Below, one piece after another: positions 11,546 through 23,000 of a DNA stretch of 64,000 bases; the first letter of the stretch is position 1, and each line of letters opens with the position of its first letter. The translations under genes and the position numbers were made by a program. Source of the DNA: Catonia carolina (lineage: Eukaryota; Arthropoda; Insecta; Hemiptera; Achilidae); contig JAQMRL010000001.1 of NCBI GenBank assembly GCA_035578175.1, positions 50,863,553 to 50,927,552 on the forward strand, written 5' to 3'. The notes beneath the pieces are model-generated. The model was given only the letters and a program-made list of their open reading frames with translations. It had not been told where the DNA came from and searched no databases.

Positions 11546-12159
11546 AAAAAGTAGTGTTTATTTGTAGAGCGGACCCCAAATAAGTTTGCCGGTGTAGCTG
11601 CACGAACAGTTCGGATTCAGTTGGTAGACTTTGTATCGTAGTACCGAACTGCCTATTAAATCACATGTTCTAAACAATGTAAATTTTCTCTATAAGCGAC
11701 GTTAAAAACATTCAGTTGTAAACATTGTATACAATACATTGTTAACACCTGCCACATACAACACATTACAGACTAATGTTTTCAGGTTAGCTGATATATA
11801 ACGTTGCGGGAGCAACGTGACTGATCGCAGCTCGTACAGCACTGACCCCCACCACTCGCTGAGGCAACCAAGCACGCCATTAACAAAATAAACCATCTGC
11901 ATCCTCAAGAAAACCGGCAAGCTTATTTGGCGTTCGCTCTACAAGGTAATCTCAAAAACTGCCCAAATGATTTAAAAAATTCTTTCACTGCTTGAAAGCT
12001 TAGAGCATCCCAAGTAATGTAGGCTATATGGCAAATTCTTTACCAAATTATAATTTAATAAAAATCCTCTAATTTTTATTCAAACTAAATAATTCCAGAA
12101 CTTTGGTTTCAATCCTCATGGGAAATTAGCGTAGTGTTCAAAAAAATGGAATAGAGATT

Positions 12160-12640
12160 TTCTTTTATAATTGCATCTAGGAGACTCCAAAAAGGGAGTA
12201 TAATACATGTCAAGATAAAACTGATAAAAGCATAAAATCAACACTATGTTAAATGCATTACTTACCTATCCATTTACCTTTTATACCACTACTTACTCCA
12301 ATAAGCATGTCACTCAATAATCGTTACCAAATAATACATACACAATTTATGTCAATGTTTACTTAGAAATTTATTTTTATTTTGCAACTAAAAACTATGT
12401 AGAAAGGGATTCTTGTACTAGGTAAAATACTACATCAATCAAGCAGATTTTCAGCAGATTTATTAAACAATTTTAGATTACCACAACTTTTTAAAGCTTG
12501 TGGTAATTTATTGATGTAGTTTCTATTTTTCTTTAAACAGTTTAATGTTATGATTAGTAGTAATACAGATCTTCTCCAAGCTATCATAACTTTTAAATAC
12601 ATTAAAATTAGTGGAGAAAACATTAACCGTCATGTAAATG
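12160..12640 (-). pseudogene. LINE family J, 3' end remnant
   Basis: On the minus strand, 12623-12435 encodes a tail with NYINKLPQALKSCGNLKLFN, typical of the C-terminus of Jockey/CR1-like polymerases (KLYNKLP..LK). A 3' UTR containing GGAGTCTCC-like words follows, down to about 12165. The same tail is seen at 15350-15560 (-), 30460-30990 (+) and 44400-45075 (+). Copies are decayed and 5' truncated. Confidence 0.55.
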
Positions 12641-12714
12641 TACTATACTGTTCTAAATTTAATATTTAATTGGCCTGTACAAGGGTTTCAGTCTATACAT
12701 TGTGTATTTATAGG

Positions 12715-12885
12715 CTGCACTGAGTATCCCCATGGTGTAGTGGTCAGTGCAACTGGCTTCTATGCCCGGGGTCCCGGATTCGATTCCTGGTGGGGTCTGG
12801 TATTTTTTCATCAATCATTTCATCTATCACCATTCATCGTCTGCATCAGCAGTAATATGCAATTCAGTTGGACATAAATAAATGA
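12715..12885 (+). repeat. SINE-A copy, best-preserved head
   Basis: A box-A-like TGGTGTAGTGG is at 12733-12743 and box-B GGATTCGATTCC at 12776-12787, the spacing of an internal Pol III promoter. The tail CATCGTCTGCATCAGCAGTA and a final AAATAAATGAAAAAA end the element. A folded tRNA is not possible past the box-B region, so this is a SINE and not a tRNA gene. Confidence 0.8.
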
Positions 12886-12964
12886 AAAAATAGATATCAA
12901 TCTTTGTTTCTTTTTTCATTTTTGTTATTTGTTGGTAATGTATCATAAGCATAATTTATGGCAG

Positions 12965-13771
12965 TACAGAGAGATAAAACTGTGAAAGTTACTGTGCAGT
13001 AGTCGCTTTGGGTGCTTTCACCTTAAGGTTGGTTGCCCTATGCCGTCACTGGGCATGATCTAGTGTGTGTAGCAAAGATTTTAGAGAAATTCATTAGTCA
13101 ATTCAACAGAAGTGGAAATCAATAATGGTTGGTTCCAACAAGATGGCGTCATGGCACATACATCTAACATTTCAATGACTTTCTTGCATTATGTCTTTTG
13201 TGAAAGAATCATTTTTAGGAATTTGTGGCCTGTAAGATTGTCTGATCTGACTTTCTCAGGTTACGTTTTATGGGGGGCAGTGAAACAAACAGTTAATCAC
13301 AGCAGACCACACACCATTGATGAACTAAAAACTGTGATATCGGCATACGTTCAAGGAACACTGTTCATGAATTGGGTAAAGTGTTTGAAAACAAATTAAA
13401 ACGAGTGCAGTGTTGTACTAATGCCAAAGGATGCCATTTGCAACACCTTTTATGAAAAATCAAATAATGACATATTATGAATAATAAGGTTGTCATTAAA
13501 GTAATATTATTTCTTAAGAAAGTTTAGTCATTTCACTTCCATAGAAAGTGAAATTAGCCAGCCCATAAGCATAATAGTAAGCGCAACTGACTTCTACGCT
13601 GGGGTTGTGGGTTTGATTCCTGGTCAGGTTTGGCATTTTTTCATCACTCAGTTTCATGTATCATCATTCTCCACCGTCTGCATTAGCAGAAATTGCAAAA
13701 CAGTCAGACGTAAGAAAAAATAAATTCACTTCTGTAATAATTCAAGTGCAGTGACTTTCCGGACACTCTAT
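12965..13771 (+). mobile_element. Decayed Tc1/mariner-superfamily element
   Basis: A transposase fragment at 13112..13399 reads WFQQDGVMAHTSNISMTFL, then LWPVRLSDLTFSGYVLWGAV and RPHTIDELKTVIS. This corresponds to the DDE region of insect IS630/Tc1-like transposases, with the usual RSPDLTPCDFFLW site mutated. The right end (GTGACTTTCCGGACACTCTA, 13751-13770) fits a terminal inverted repeat, and a degenerate partner (GTGAAAGTTACTGTGCAG) is near 12980. A SINE-A copy lies inside at 13556-13728. Not functional. Confidence 0.65.
13556..13728 (+). repeat. SINE-A copy inside mariner-like element
   Basis: The degenerate head (CATAATAGTAAGCGCAACTG), a box-B form GTGGGTTTGATTCC and the tail CCGTCTGCATTAGCAGAAAT mark family A. 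It is nested in the 12965-13771 transposon. Confidence 0.75.
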
Positions 13772-14060
13772 ATAATGTGCACTGTTGAAAATTTTAAATA
13801 CAATTTAAAAAGTAGAAAAAGAAGATTAAAAAGGGAAGTGCTGCCAGGTTGAGCCATATGATTTCTTTCAGTTTTTTAACAGCTGTTTTGCTACTGTGAA
13901 CTACAAAATATGCAGATACATTGTTCTTGCCATAGTTGGTGTTACAAACAATTTTATAAATTATTTATTTATTAGATATTGGCCAAAGACTACATTTTGG
14001 TTTTGGTATCAGCATTCTGTTTGATTAGTTGCTTATCATTTAAAAAATTATCTTTCAATA

Positions 14061-17000
14061 ATGGAGAAAGGTGAAGTTACAAAGTATAATGATGAGGAGG
14101 AATCTCCTGAAATGTTAAAACCGGCACAGTATCCTGGCCCAGAGTCAGAGCCGGTTTTGGAAAGAGGTAAAGGTAAAGAGGCATATGCATTGGCACAAAT
14201 AACACAAGTGAAAGCTGCAAAGAAGGTTGTTGCTCCATTTTTGCGGACTATGAGAAGGGCGCCAAAAGTACCTGATGTTATTGACAAACAATCAGAAGCT
14301 ACAAGAAGGAAAGCTGTAGGTTATCTTACAGAAAGATTAAGTGTTCAGATTAAGGTGTTGCAGACATTTAGCACAGCAGAGAATATTAATCTCCCAGGTG
14401 CACTGTACGAAACAACTGATATGCTAAGAAATACCACTAATTCGACAGGTGAATTTATATCTTATTCTTTCTTTTCTTATTTTCATTTAAAATTTTAAAT
14501 GTTTATGGTTCATATACTGTAGCTGACAAGCGAGGCTCATTGCTTCGTGACTGAATTAGAAAAGTAGTCTTGTTTCCTTCTCACGACTTTAGTTGCTGAC
14601 AGATGAAGATTATGTGTACATTAACGTGTAAATTATGCATTGTGGTAAGAAACTTTAATTGAATATAAACAAAAGTTAACATATTTTTTACATTTTATAC
14701 TACATTTTTGATGAGACTAATTATTAACTATCATCTATGGTTCCTCTTTCTATTAATTTATCGATTCATGTGCATTGAATTTGAACTGCTTATCATTTAA
14801 AGTATAGTTTGTGGTACACAATACACCTTAACTTTTTAACACGACCTAAGTACGGAATGGTTGTAAAAAGCAGGTGTTAACAGCATTTAAATTTTATGCA
14901 TAAAAGTTGTAAACAATTGCAAAGTAACAAAAGAATACAAAATTTCATTTTATCCTCATTCACAAACAACTTTTTGTAGTGCATCCTGCCAACCATTTAA
15001 TTTATAAATCACAATACAAATGAAATTTATCTCTTACCTATACTTTGTTTGCCCTTTAGTTTTCTTTTTGAAAACACTGACGTACGTTTCGGTGATACCA
15101 CCTTCTTCAGATTATGTGTAAATTATTTCAAATATATGTTTCATATAAATTTGAAAAAAGATAAAATAATATTATTGAACATGATCAGATAAAATTCAAA
15201 GATAATAATTTGATTAGAAAAGCTGCTGCCATATATAGCGCAATACATATTAACAAGTACAAGATTGATAAATTTAAGCCAGTTTTATTGAGATGACCTG
15301 AGTGGAACTACCATTCTACATTTTTATTTACACATACTTTTTAGAAAAATGGTTTTTATTGTGTCCACGAGACTCCCGGGAGAGTATAGGACATGTCAAG
15401 AAGTTATAATACCTGAAATACATATTACAACCACATATTGTTCTACTACTACAATTTAGAAAGAAATTCTTGTACGCTATAAAAAGTTTCACCAATCAAG
15501 TAATTTTTCAAATTTTTTAAAGGAATGCAAATAATCACATTTTCAAAATGAAGCAAACTAACGAGCAACCAAAGAATAGATAAATTACATTTGTATTGTG
15601 ATTTATAGCTTATTTATGTAATTAAGTGTTTTTAACAGAACAATTTCTTTCTGATATTGAAATTTTATTGTAAAATTTCAGTATGCTAAAACTTTGGACA
15701 TTTTCTGTTTAATGTTTTTTCCTGTCTAGACGTTAATTTCTATTTTTGAAGTACCTCTTTATGAAGGAGTAAGATCGTGGAAAAGTAGAATGTTTCTTCC
15801 CTTTTCCCATGTACACAATGTTAGCAATAAATCAAATTTCTAGTACAATTATTAGTTATAAACTATTTTTCTGATTAGAGATGGGTGTTAGATTACATAA
15901 AGATGTTTGTTACATTTTTGTGGTTCAGGTGCTGTACTGTACATTGTTGATACTGCTAGTGGGGAAATATATCAGTGTCCGAGACATATTCAAAGTCCAA
16001 GACATAAGGTTAACTGGACAATTAGTAAGTATCACATGAAAATTTGTTGTAATTTTTTTATAATGAGTCAATAGTAAATCCCTTTGACAATTTTTTTTTA
16101 TTGCCATTAATAAGAGAAGGAAGTACTAAAATATTGGTAGTGGTATACTGTGGACAATTCGAACTGGCACAACTCTTGCTCAACATGTACACACAGTTCC
16201 GCATAAAGTATATCCATAACCTATTTTTTCAACAAGGTCTACAAATTTTAATGTACGCAAATGCCTACAACCTTATTTCGATGGACAAACATACAAATAA
16301 TTATTTAATTTTAAAATATGTATTTAATTTGTCCCAGTAAAAATTTAAATTATATTAAAAGAACTAAACTGAAAAAACTCACTAAACTATACTCTACAGA
16401 TGCATGCAACTAATTAAATAAATTGGTCTGAATATATTATAATGAACAGAAAATCATACATGAAAACTTAGAACATTAAACTTAGAACTCTGTTTTCATG
16501 AAGAAGAAGCACCAACAAAAAGTAGGCCTACTAATAAAATTGATTTTTATTTTCAGAAAAGGATTCAACAGTTGCGTGTTATGTAGCATCCACAAAAGAA
16601 TTTGTGTGGTGTGGTGACATTCTGGCTGATCCCCGATTTTCGGCTGGAGTTGGATGGTCAGGTTAAGTAATAAAAAAAATAAAAAGTAATAATTTAATGT
16701 ACAATATTTCTGTATGAAATTCATTAGAATTTAAATAATTTTAAATCCACGTGCTCTACAAGCATAAGCTTTTTATAACATAATCCACAAATTATTGTAT
16801 GATTGTGGGTTACCTATACAGGCTGTCATGAGCACTGAAAACTGTTTTTGTAGTACACTAATAGTGGTTATCAGTAATAATACGAGTAATAACTACTTAA
16901 ATTTTGCTTTTAGATTTTATTTGCTTGGGAGGTATGCATTATTGAACTTTAAAATTAACTTGTTTTTTACTGTTATTCTTAAATTATTTTTGCTTGAATT

Positions 17001-20000
17001 TGAAAAATGTTCACCTTTTGGATTTTGGCAGCTTTAGCGTATAGGTAGAGTAGACATTTGCATATACCTAAAATTTTAGTGCTGATTTTAAGAACACGTT
17101 TTGTTGTAAAGCTTCTACATCTTTAATGATGGGAGTCATTTATGTGGTAAGGATATGTAAAACTCACCTTCTATTAAACTAAGAATGTATAAACAAAATT
17201 TTGCATAGTATTTAAAATAAAATTTCTAAAGCTGTCTCTGGTATTTTCATGGCTGGTTGCCATCTGGTAACCTAATGTTTCTCCAAGCAGTGTTACTTAA
17301 CTTGTTATAGCTACTTTTCAACTGTTGATTGATTGGGATGCCTTGGAGGTCTAATAAAATAAAACAATTAAAAATGTCTAAATGGATTTTTTAAACATTT
17401 AAGAAGATTTGTTCTCAGATAATATTTTTCTTTTTTTGGGATAGAAAAGTGATTTATTTCAAATTAATATTTGACAATTATAATTTAATTAATGTCACTT
17501 ACTTTTACTTTTTTATGAGCGTCCTGTGAATTTTTTCACTTTGTTCATCTTACAGTCCATCGTCACCTGTCTTCCCAGTCCACCTCCCTGAGATTTCTTA
17601 CTGTTATGTAGTATTAGATTCCTTGTATCCACGTCTATAAGGTGATGTCTTCTTCTTTCCCCTTCACCTATTATTTATCTTCTGGACATAAAAGGAATGT
17701 TCTTTCGGTCCAGTTCTTTGCTGGTGATTTTTTTGAGTTGCCTATATCATACAGTTTTCTATCCCACTGTTTTATCTCTATTCTATCAACCATTGGTAAT
17801 GTCAACTGCATTGTATTGTTAATTTTAAGCTGGAGATTTACTGTTCCTAAAGGGGTTTTCAGAAAAAGAAAAATCTTCCATTTTGTTTTAAATAATTCAT
17901 ATCTATAACGAAGATAACATTTTTCTAGTATGTTTTGGTCCTTTTTACTTAAAAGTTAAATTTTGAAGATTTCTGTTCTGTTTTTATTGAATTTGAAAAT
18001 ATCTTACCTTAAGTCTTCACTTCACCCTTGCTCCACTCTGGAGACTCTGTCAAAATTCTAGTTAGAATGTTTAATTTGAGATAGAAATGTAGGTTCAGAT
18101 TCTTTCTTTACTTTTGAACGACTTTAGATTTTGTAATTGAAAGATGGAATCAGGTATAGGTTACACAATTTGTTACTGTATTGGATTTCATTTCAGGTTT
18201 GTCATCCTCTGTAAAAGCAGTAGTTTGTGCACCAATTTTGTCACCAGAAAATGAAATAATTGCCATAATCGAATTGACAAGGGATGTTCATTTGCCTAAT
18301 TACTCACGTGTAAGTAAACTGCAGTGACATTTTAGTATTTTAGGAAATAATATGAGTGAAAAACTAATGACTGAATGTAATTTTGGGAAGCACATTGATG
18401 AAGTGGTCGGTGCAACTGGCTTCTATGAAAGGGATCCTGGGTTCAATACCTGGTCAGTCTGGCATTTGTTCATCTCATTTATAAACATATATTATATTAC
18501 CTATTATAATGAGTTTTTAAAAAGAACTTTTAATATTTACCTTTTTTACTGTTTTCTTTTTGTTCTTTAACTTCTTACGATCACTTTCGTGGTGCGCAAT
18601 GCTTTATCAGGTAATATAAAGCTTCTAGAAATAATTGTGAATAGGTAATACATCTTCCTTTGTCAAAGTTTGAATTAATTCAGACTTTCATATAAGATTC
18701 ATTCTTCACAATAATTTCTAGAAGCTTTATGATATTACCTGTTGAAGCAGTGCATACTGTGGAAGTGCTTATAAGAAGTTAAAGAAAAGAGAAAAAGAAA
18801 GCAGAAAAAAAGGTAATTATTAAAGGATTTTTAAAAACTCATTATATTAATATGAATTCTGCTGCTATGATGCTAACTAATCACTTAAATAATTTTATAT
18901 GTAGGCCTATATATATATATATATACTAGCGGGACCCGTGCGCTTCGTTGCACGTGTTGGAAAAACATAATGAGATTACGCTAATGTATATGTATATTAA
19001 ATATAAAAATTTGTTGGTTCTTAAATTTTTAAGGGTTAGTGGAAGCATTTAATGTAAGGGCTATCTATAAACAATATTTTTAGTTTGTCCTGTTGGCGCT
19101 AAAATGTATAAATTGTTTTTATCGCTAACCCTCGAACATGAAACATATAACTGCCCGTGCGAAAAGCAGGAAGTATGTAAATCAATCCCGAAAATGAACA
19201 TTAGGTGAGTTCGCATTGACGATATTTTGAAAATTTGATCAGATGGGTTCATGCCCAACGTGATAGAAACTGCAAATGCAATAGAAAAAAACCCCACAAT
19301 CAGTCCAATTTTGCTGCTGTTGACAATCTTCATAATCAATGGAAGGTTTGTGGGGAAATAAAGCGAAAAGAAAACAGTTGTTGGTTAGTTATTTTGAAAT
19401 TTTTATTTGGGTTTAAGCTGTCATATACAAGAATAGTATTTCCGTCGTAATAGGTACAGATCCAGTGCGTAATATGTTCTGTGGCTTTGGAAGGTAGTAG
19501 CTGGATATTTGTAATTTCTGGGAATGGGAATTATATCCTTGATGAGATTCCACATTAACAGAGCTTCTTGTGGTTGCAACTCCGTGTGTGCTGACAAAAT
19601 TTCATTAAATTTGCTTACGTGGTCTGTAGATAAATAAATCGTTATTCATCGGCTCGTCAACAGCAGATTCGGATAAAGGTAATATATGAGCAGCCATTTG
19701 TAATCTAACGGTAAATGACTTCTAAAAATATATATAATAAAGTTTTAAAAATACGGATCATATAATATTATGATGATGATGTTTAAACTAATGGTAAACG
19801 ACCTGGTTTATCGAGTCAGGACTTCGAGATCCACTTAGTATTGCAAAACAAAAATGGTCCTTACAATATCAGTAAACACTCTGATATTATACTTAAATTA
19901 ATATTAGTAGGCCCTATAGTTCTTAAAAGAATTGTTTATATTTTGAATAATACGCTATGGTAACAAATATCTTCTTCTCAGGGTGCCGCTCCGGTCCGGA

Positions 20001-23000
20001 GGTTGGCGATCATCATGGCGATGCGTACTTTATCTGAGGCTATACGAAACAGTTCCAGTGAGCTCTTCTCAAACCAGGTTCTTAGATTGGCCAGCCAGGA
20101 TATTCTTCTTCGTCCCGGTTTTCTTTTCCCGTCAATTTTGCCCTGCAGAATTTGTTGCAGCAACTCATATCTGTGCTCGTTACGCATTATGTGTCCCAAA
20201 TACTGAAGTTTACGTGCCTTTACTGTGTTAACTAACTCGGCTTCCTTGCCCATTCGACGTAAGACTTCCTTGTTGGTGATTTTTTGGGTCCAGGATATTC
20301 TCAGTATTCGTCTATAGAGCCAGAGTTCAAAAGCTTGCAATTTGTTAATTGTTGCCTGTGTTAATGTCCAGGCTTCTACTCCGTAGAGGAGGACTGAGAA
20401 TACATAACACTTCAGCAGTCGTAATTTCATTGGAAGTGTCAAGTTATGGCTCTTGAAAACCGAACCCATGTTATTGAAGACACTTCTAGCCTTTGCAATA
20501 CGACATTTTATTTCCTGCGAGTTATCCCACGTCTCGTTTATACATGTGCCCAGATATTGACATTGTGACACTCTTTCTATTCTAACCCGATTGACTACAA
20601 TATGATCGTGTGCACCAATCTGTTGTTTGCTGATGATCATCACTTTTGTTTTGTTAGGATTTATCTCCAATCCATATATTGCACTAACCTCTGTTAGCTT
20701 GTCCATTACTTTTTGTAGGCCTTGTATGGTGTCGGCAAATACCAGCGTGTCATCAGCATATCTTAAATTGTTCAATCTGATTCCATTTATTGATATTCCC
20801 TCCTCTATATTATGTAATGCTTCTCTGAAAATACGTTCGGAGTACAAATTGAACAGGATCGGCGACAAAATGCATCCCTGTCTCACACCTCTCAAGATTT
20901 TAACTTCATCTGTGTGGTCTTCTCCACATTTCAGTACCGCCGTTTGGTTCCAGTAGAGATTTGTTATTATTTTGCGGTCTTTTGCGTCTATTCCTATCTC
21001 CTCTAGTATCGCCATCATCTTCTCGTGCCTGACACGATCGAACGCCTTTTGATAATCAATCAGACAGGCAAAAACGTCGCAACTCACATCCCTACATCTC
21101 TGGAACAGTATTTGCACACTAAATAGAGCCTCTCTAGTCCCAACCGCATTCAGGAAGCCGAATTGATTGGGCGAAATTTGCTCTTCACAAATTTTATACA
21201 TTCTTTTATGAATTATTTTCAAGAATAACTTTAGGAGATGACTCATTAAGCTTATTGTCCTGTGGTCTTCACACTTCTTAGCACCTTTCTTCTTTGGTAA
21301 AGTTATAAATTCTGACTTCAACCAGTCCCTTGGAATGATTCCTCTTCTATAAACGGTGTTGAAAATTGTAGTTAACCATTGCACTCGTTTTTCATCCATC
21401 AGTTGAATGATCTCTGCAGGAATTCGATCCAGTCCTGTTGCTTTTCCCTTTTTGAGCTGTTGAATGGCTGCTTCTACTTCTTCCTTTAAAATGTCCGGGC
21501 CATCTGTATCCTTGATCTCTGGCTCCACCTCCTGTCGTGCGTCATAAAACAATTTTTCGAGATACTGTTTCCAAGTGTCTTTCTTTTCTTCTTTATCAAT
21601 TATTATCCTTCCGCTCTCATCTACTAATTTCCCATACGTTTTCTTCCGAAATATTCCCGTTGCTTCCTTGACTTTGCGATGTACATTAAAGTCATCATAT
21701 CTCTTTTGATATTGTTCTATTTCTTCACACCTCTCCCTTTCCTCCTTCTCCTTGGCTTCACGTATTTTCTTTCTTATAATGTTTTGCATCTTTTTATATT
21801 TCACTGGATGTTGTTTCAATTTTCTTCTTTCATCCATTAGGCTCAGAATTTCCTCTGTCATCCACGATTTCTTCTTCCTTCTATCTACTTGTAATTGTTG
21901 TTGTTTGACTTCTTCCACAACTGCCTTCAAGTTCTCAATCTCCGTTTCCACATTGAGATCGTGGCTCTCATTTACACAATCGTTTATTATTTGTTTAACT
22001 TCTTCTTTTATCACCGGATCATTCAGCTTCCTTATGTCCCATCTCTGTTCCTTTTTAGGTATTATCTTTTTCATTCTAAATTTGAAAGTACCAACCAGAG
22101 GTACATGATCGGATTGAATGTCTGCTCCAGGATACGTTCTTACATTTATACATCCATTCCTAAATCTCTTATTAACCAGTATATAGTCTATTTGATTACG
22201 TATTATTTGGTCAGGTTTATCCCTAGGTGACTTCCAGGTGTATAGTCTTCTTGGTGGTTGCTTGAACCATGTGTTCGTGATTACTAATTGATGTGTTTCA
22301 ACGAACAGTTCCAAAGTGTCACCACGGTCATTTCTTCCTCCCAGACCAAAAGCACCCACCAACTCAGATGTCCTACCTTTCCCAATTTTTGCGTTAAAAT
22401 CGCCCATTGTGATGAGTATTTCATGTTTCTTTAGTTTTTTGATAATGTCATTTATACTTTGATAAAATTCTTCTACTTCCTCATCTGTATGGTCCGCTGT
22501 GGGAGCGTATACTTGAATTACGTTGATATTAACTGGAGCCGCTCGAAATTGTACCAGCATTACTCGTTGTGATATGGGTACAAAGTTACTGATGCATTTA
22601 GCCATTTTGCCCGTCAAAATCACTCCGACTCCCTGCTCATGTACTCCTGTTGATGTACCCGAGTACAACACAGTGTGTTCTGCAATTATGTTTACTCCTG
22701 TACTCGGCCATCGCATTTCACTAATGCCAAGTATATCTAGTTTCATTCTCGTCATTTCTTGTATAGCATTGCGTATTTTACCCGCTTGACTCATTGTTTT
22801 CACATTCCAAGTTCCGATTCTGATGTTTGCCTTTTGTTTAATCTTCTTCACTGCCGTGCCTATAACTGTCCCTCCCGGAGACCCGATTGAGGGACTTACT
22901 CCGGATGCTAATTTGGTTACAAGCATTGCCATGTAGATTACGAGGGCCTAAATTCATTTTGAATCTTTAATGAGTTGTCTGGGTCCTAATCAGTCGTACT

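Noticed and set aside
12730..12790. tRNA gene on the plus strand
   Set aside because: Pol III box-like motifs are present, but the same head with a common tail recurs across the window; it is SINE-A.
20627..22230. Several plus-strand ORFs of 80-118 aa
   Set aside because: All lie opposite the intact 984-aa LINE ORF and have no independent support.
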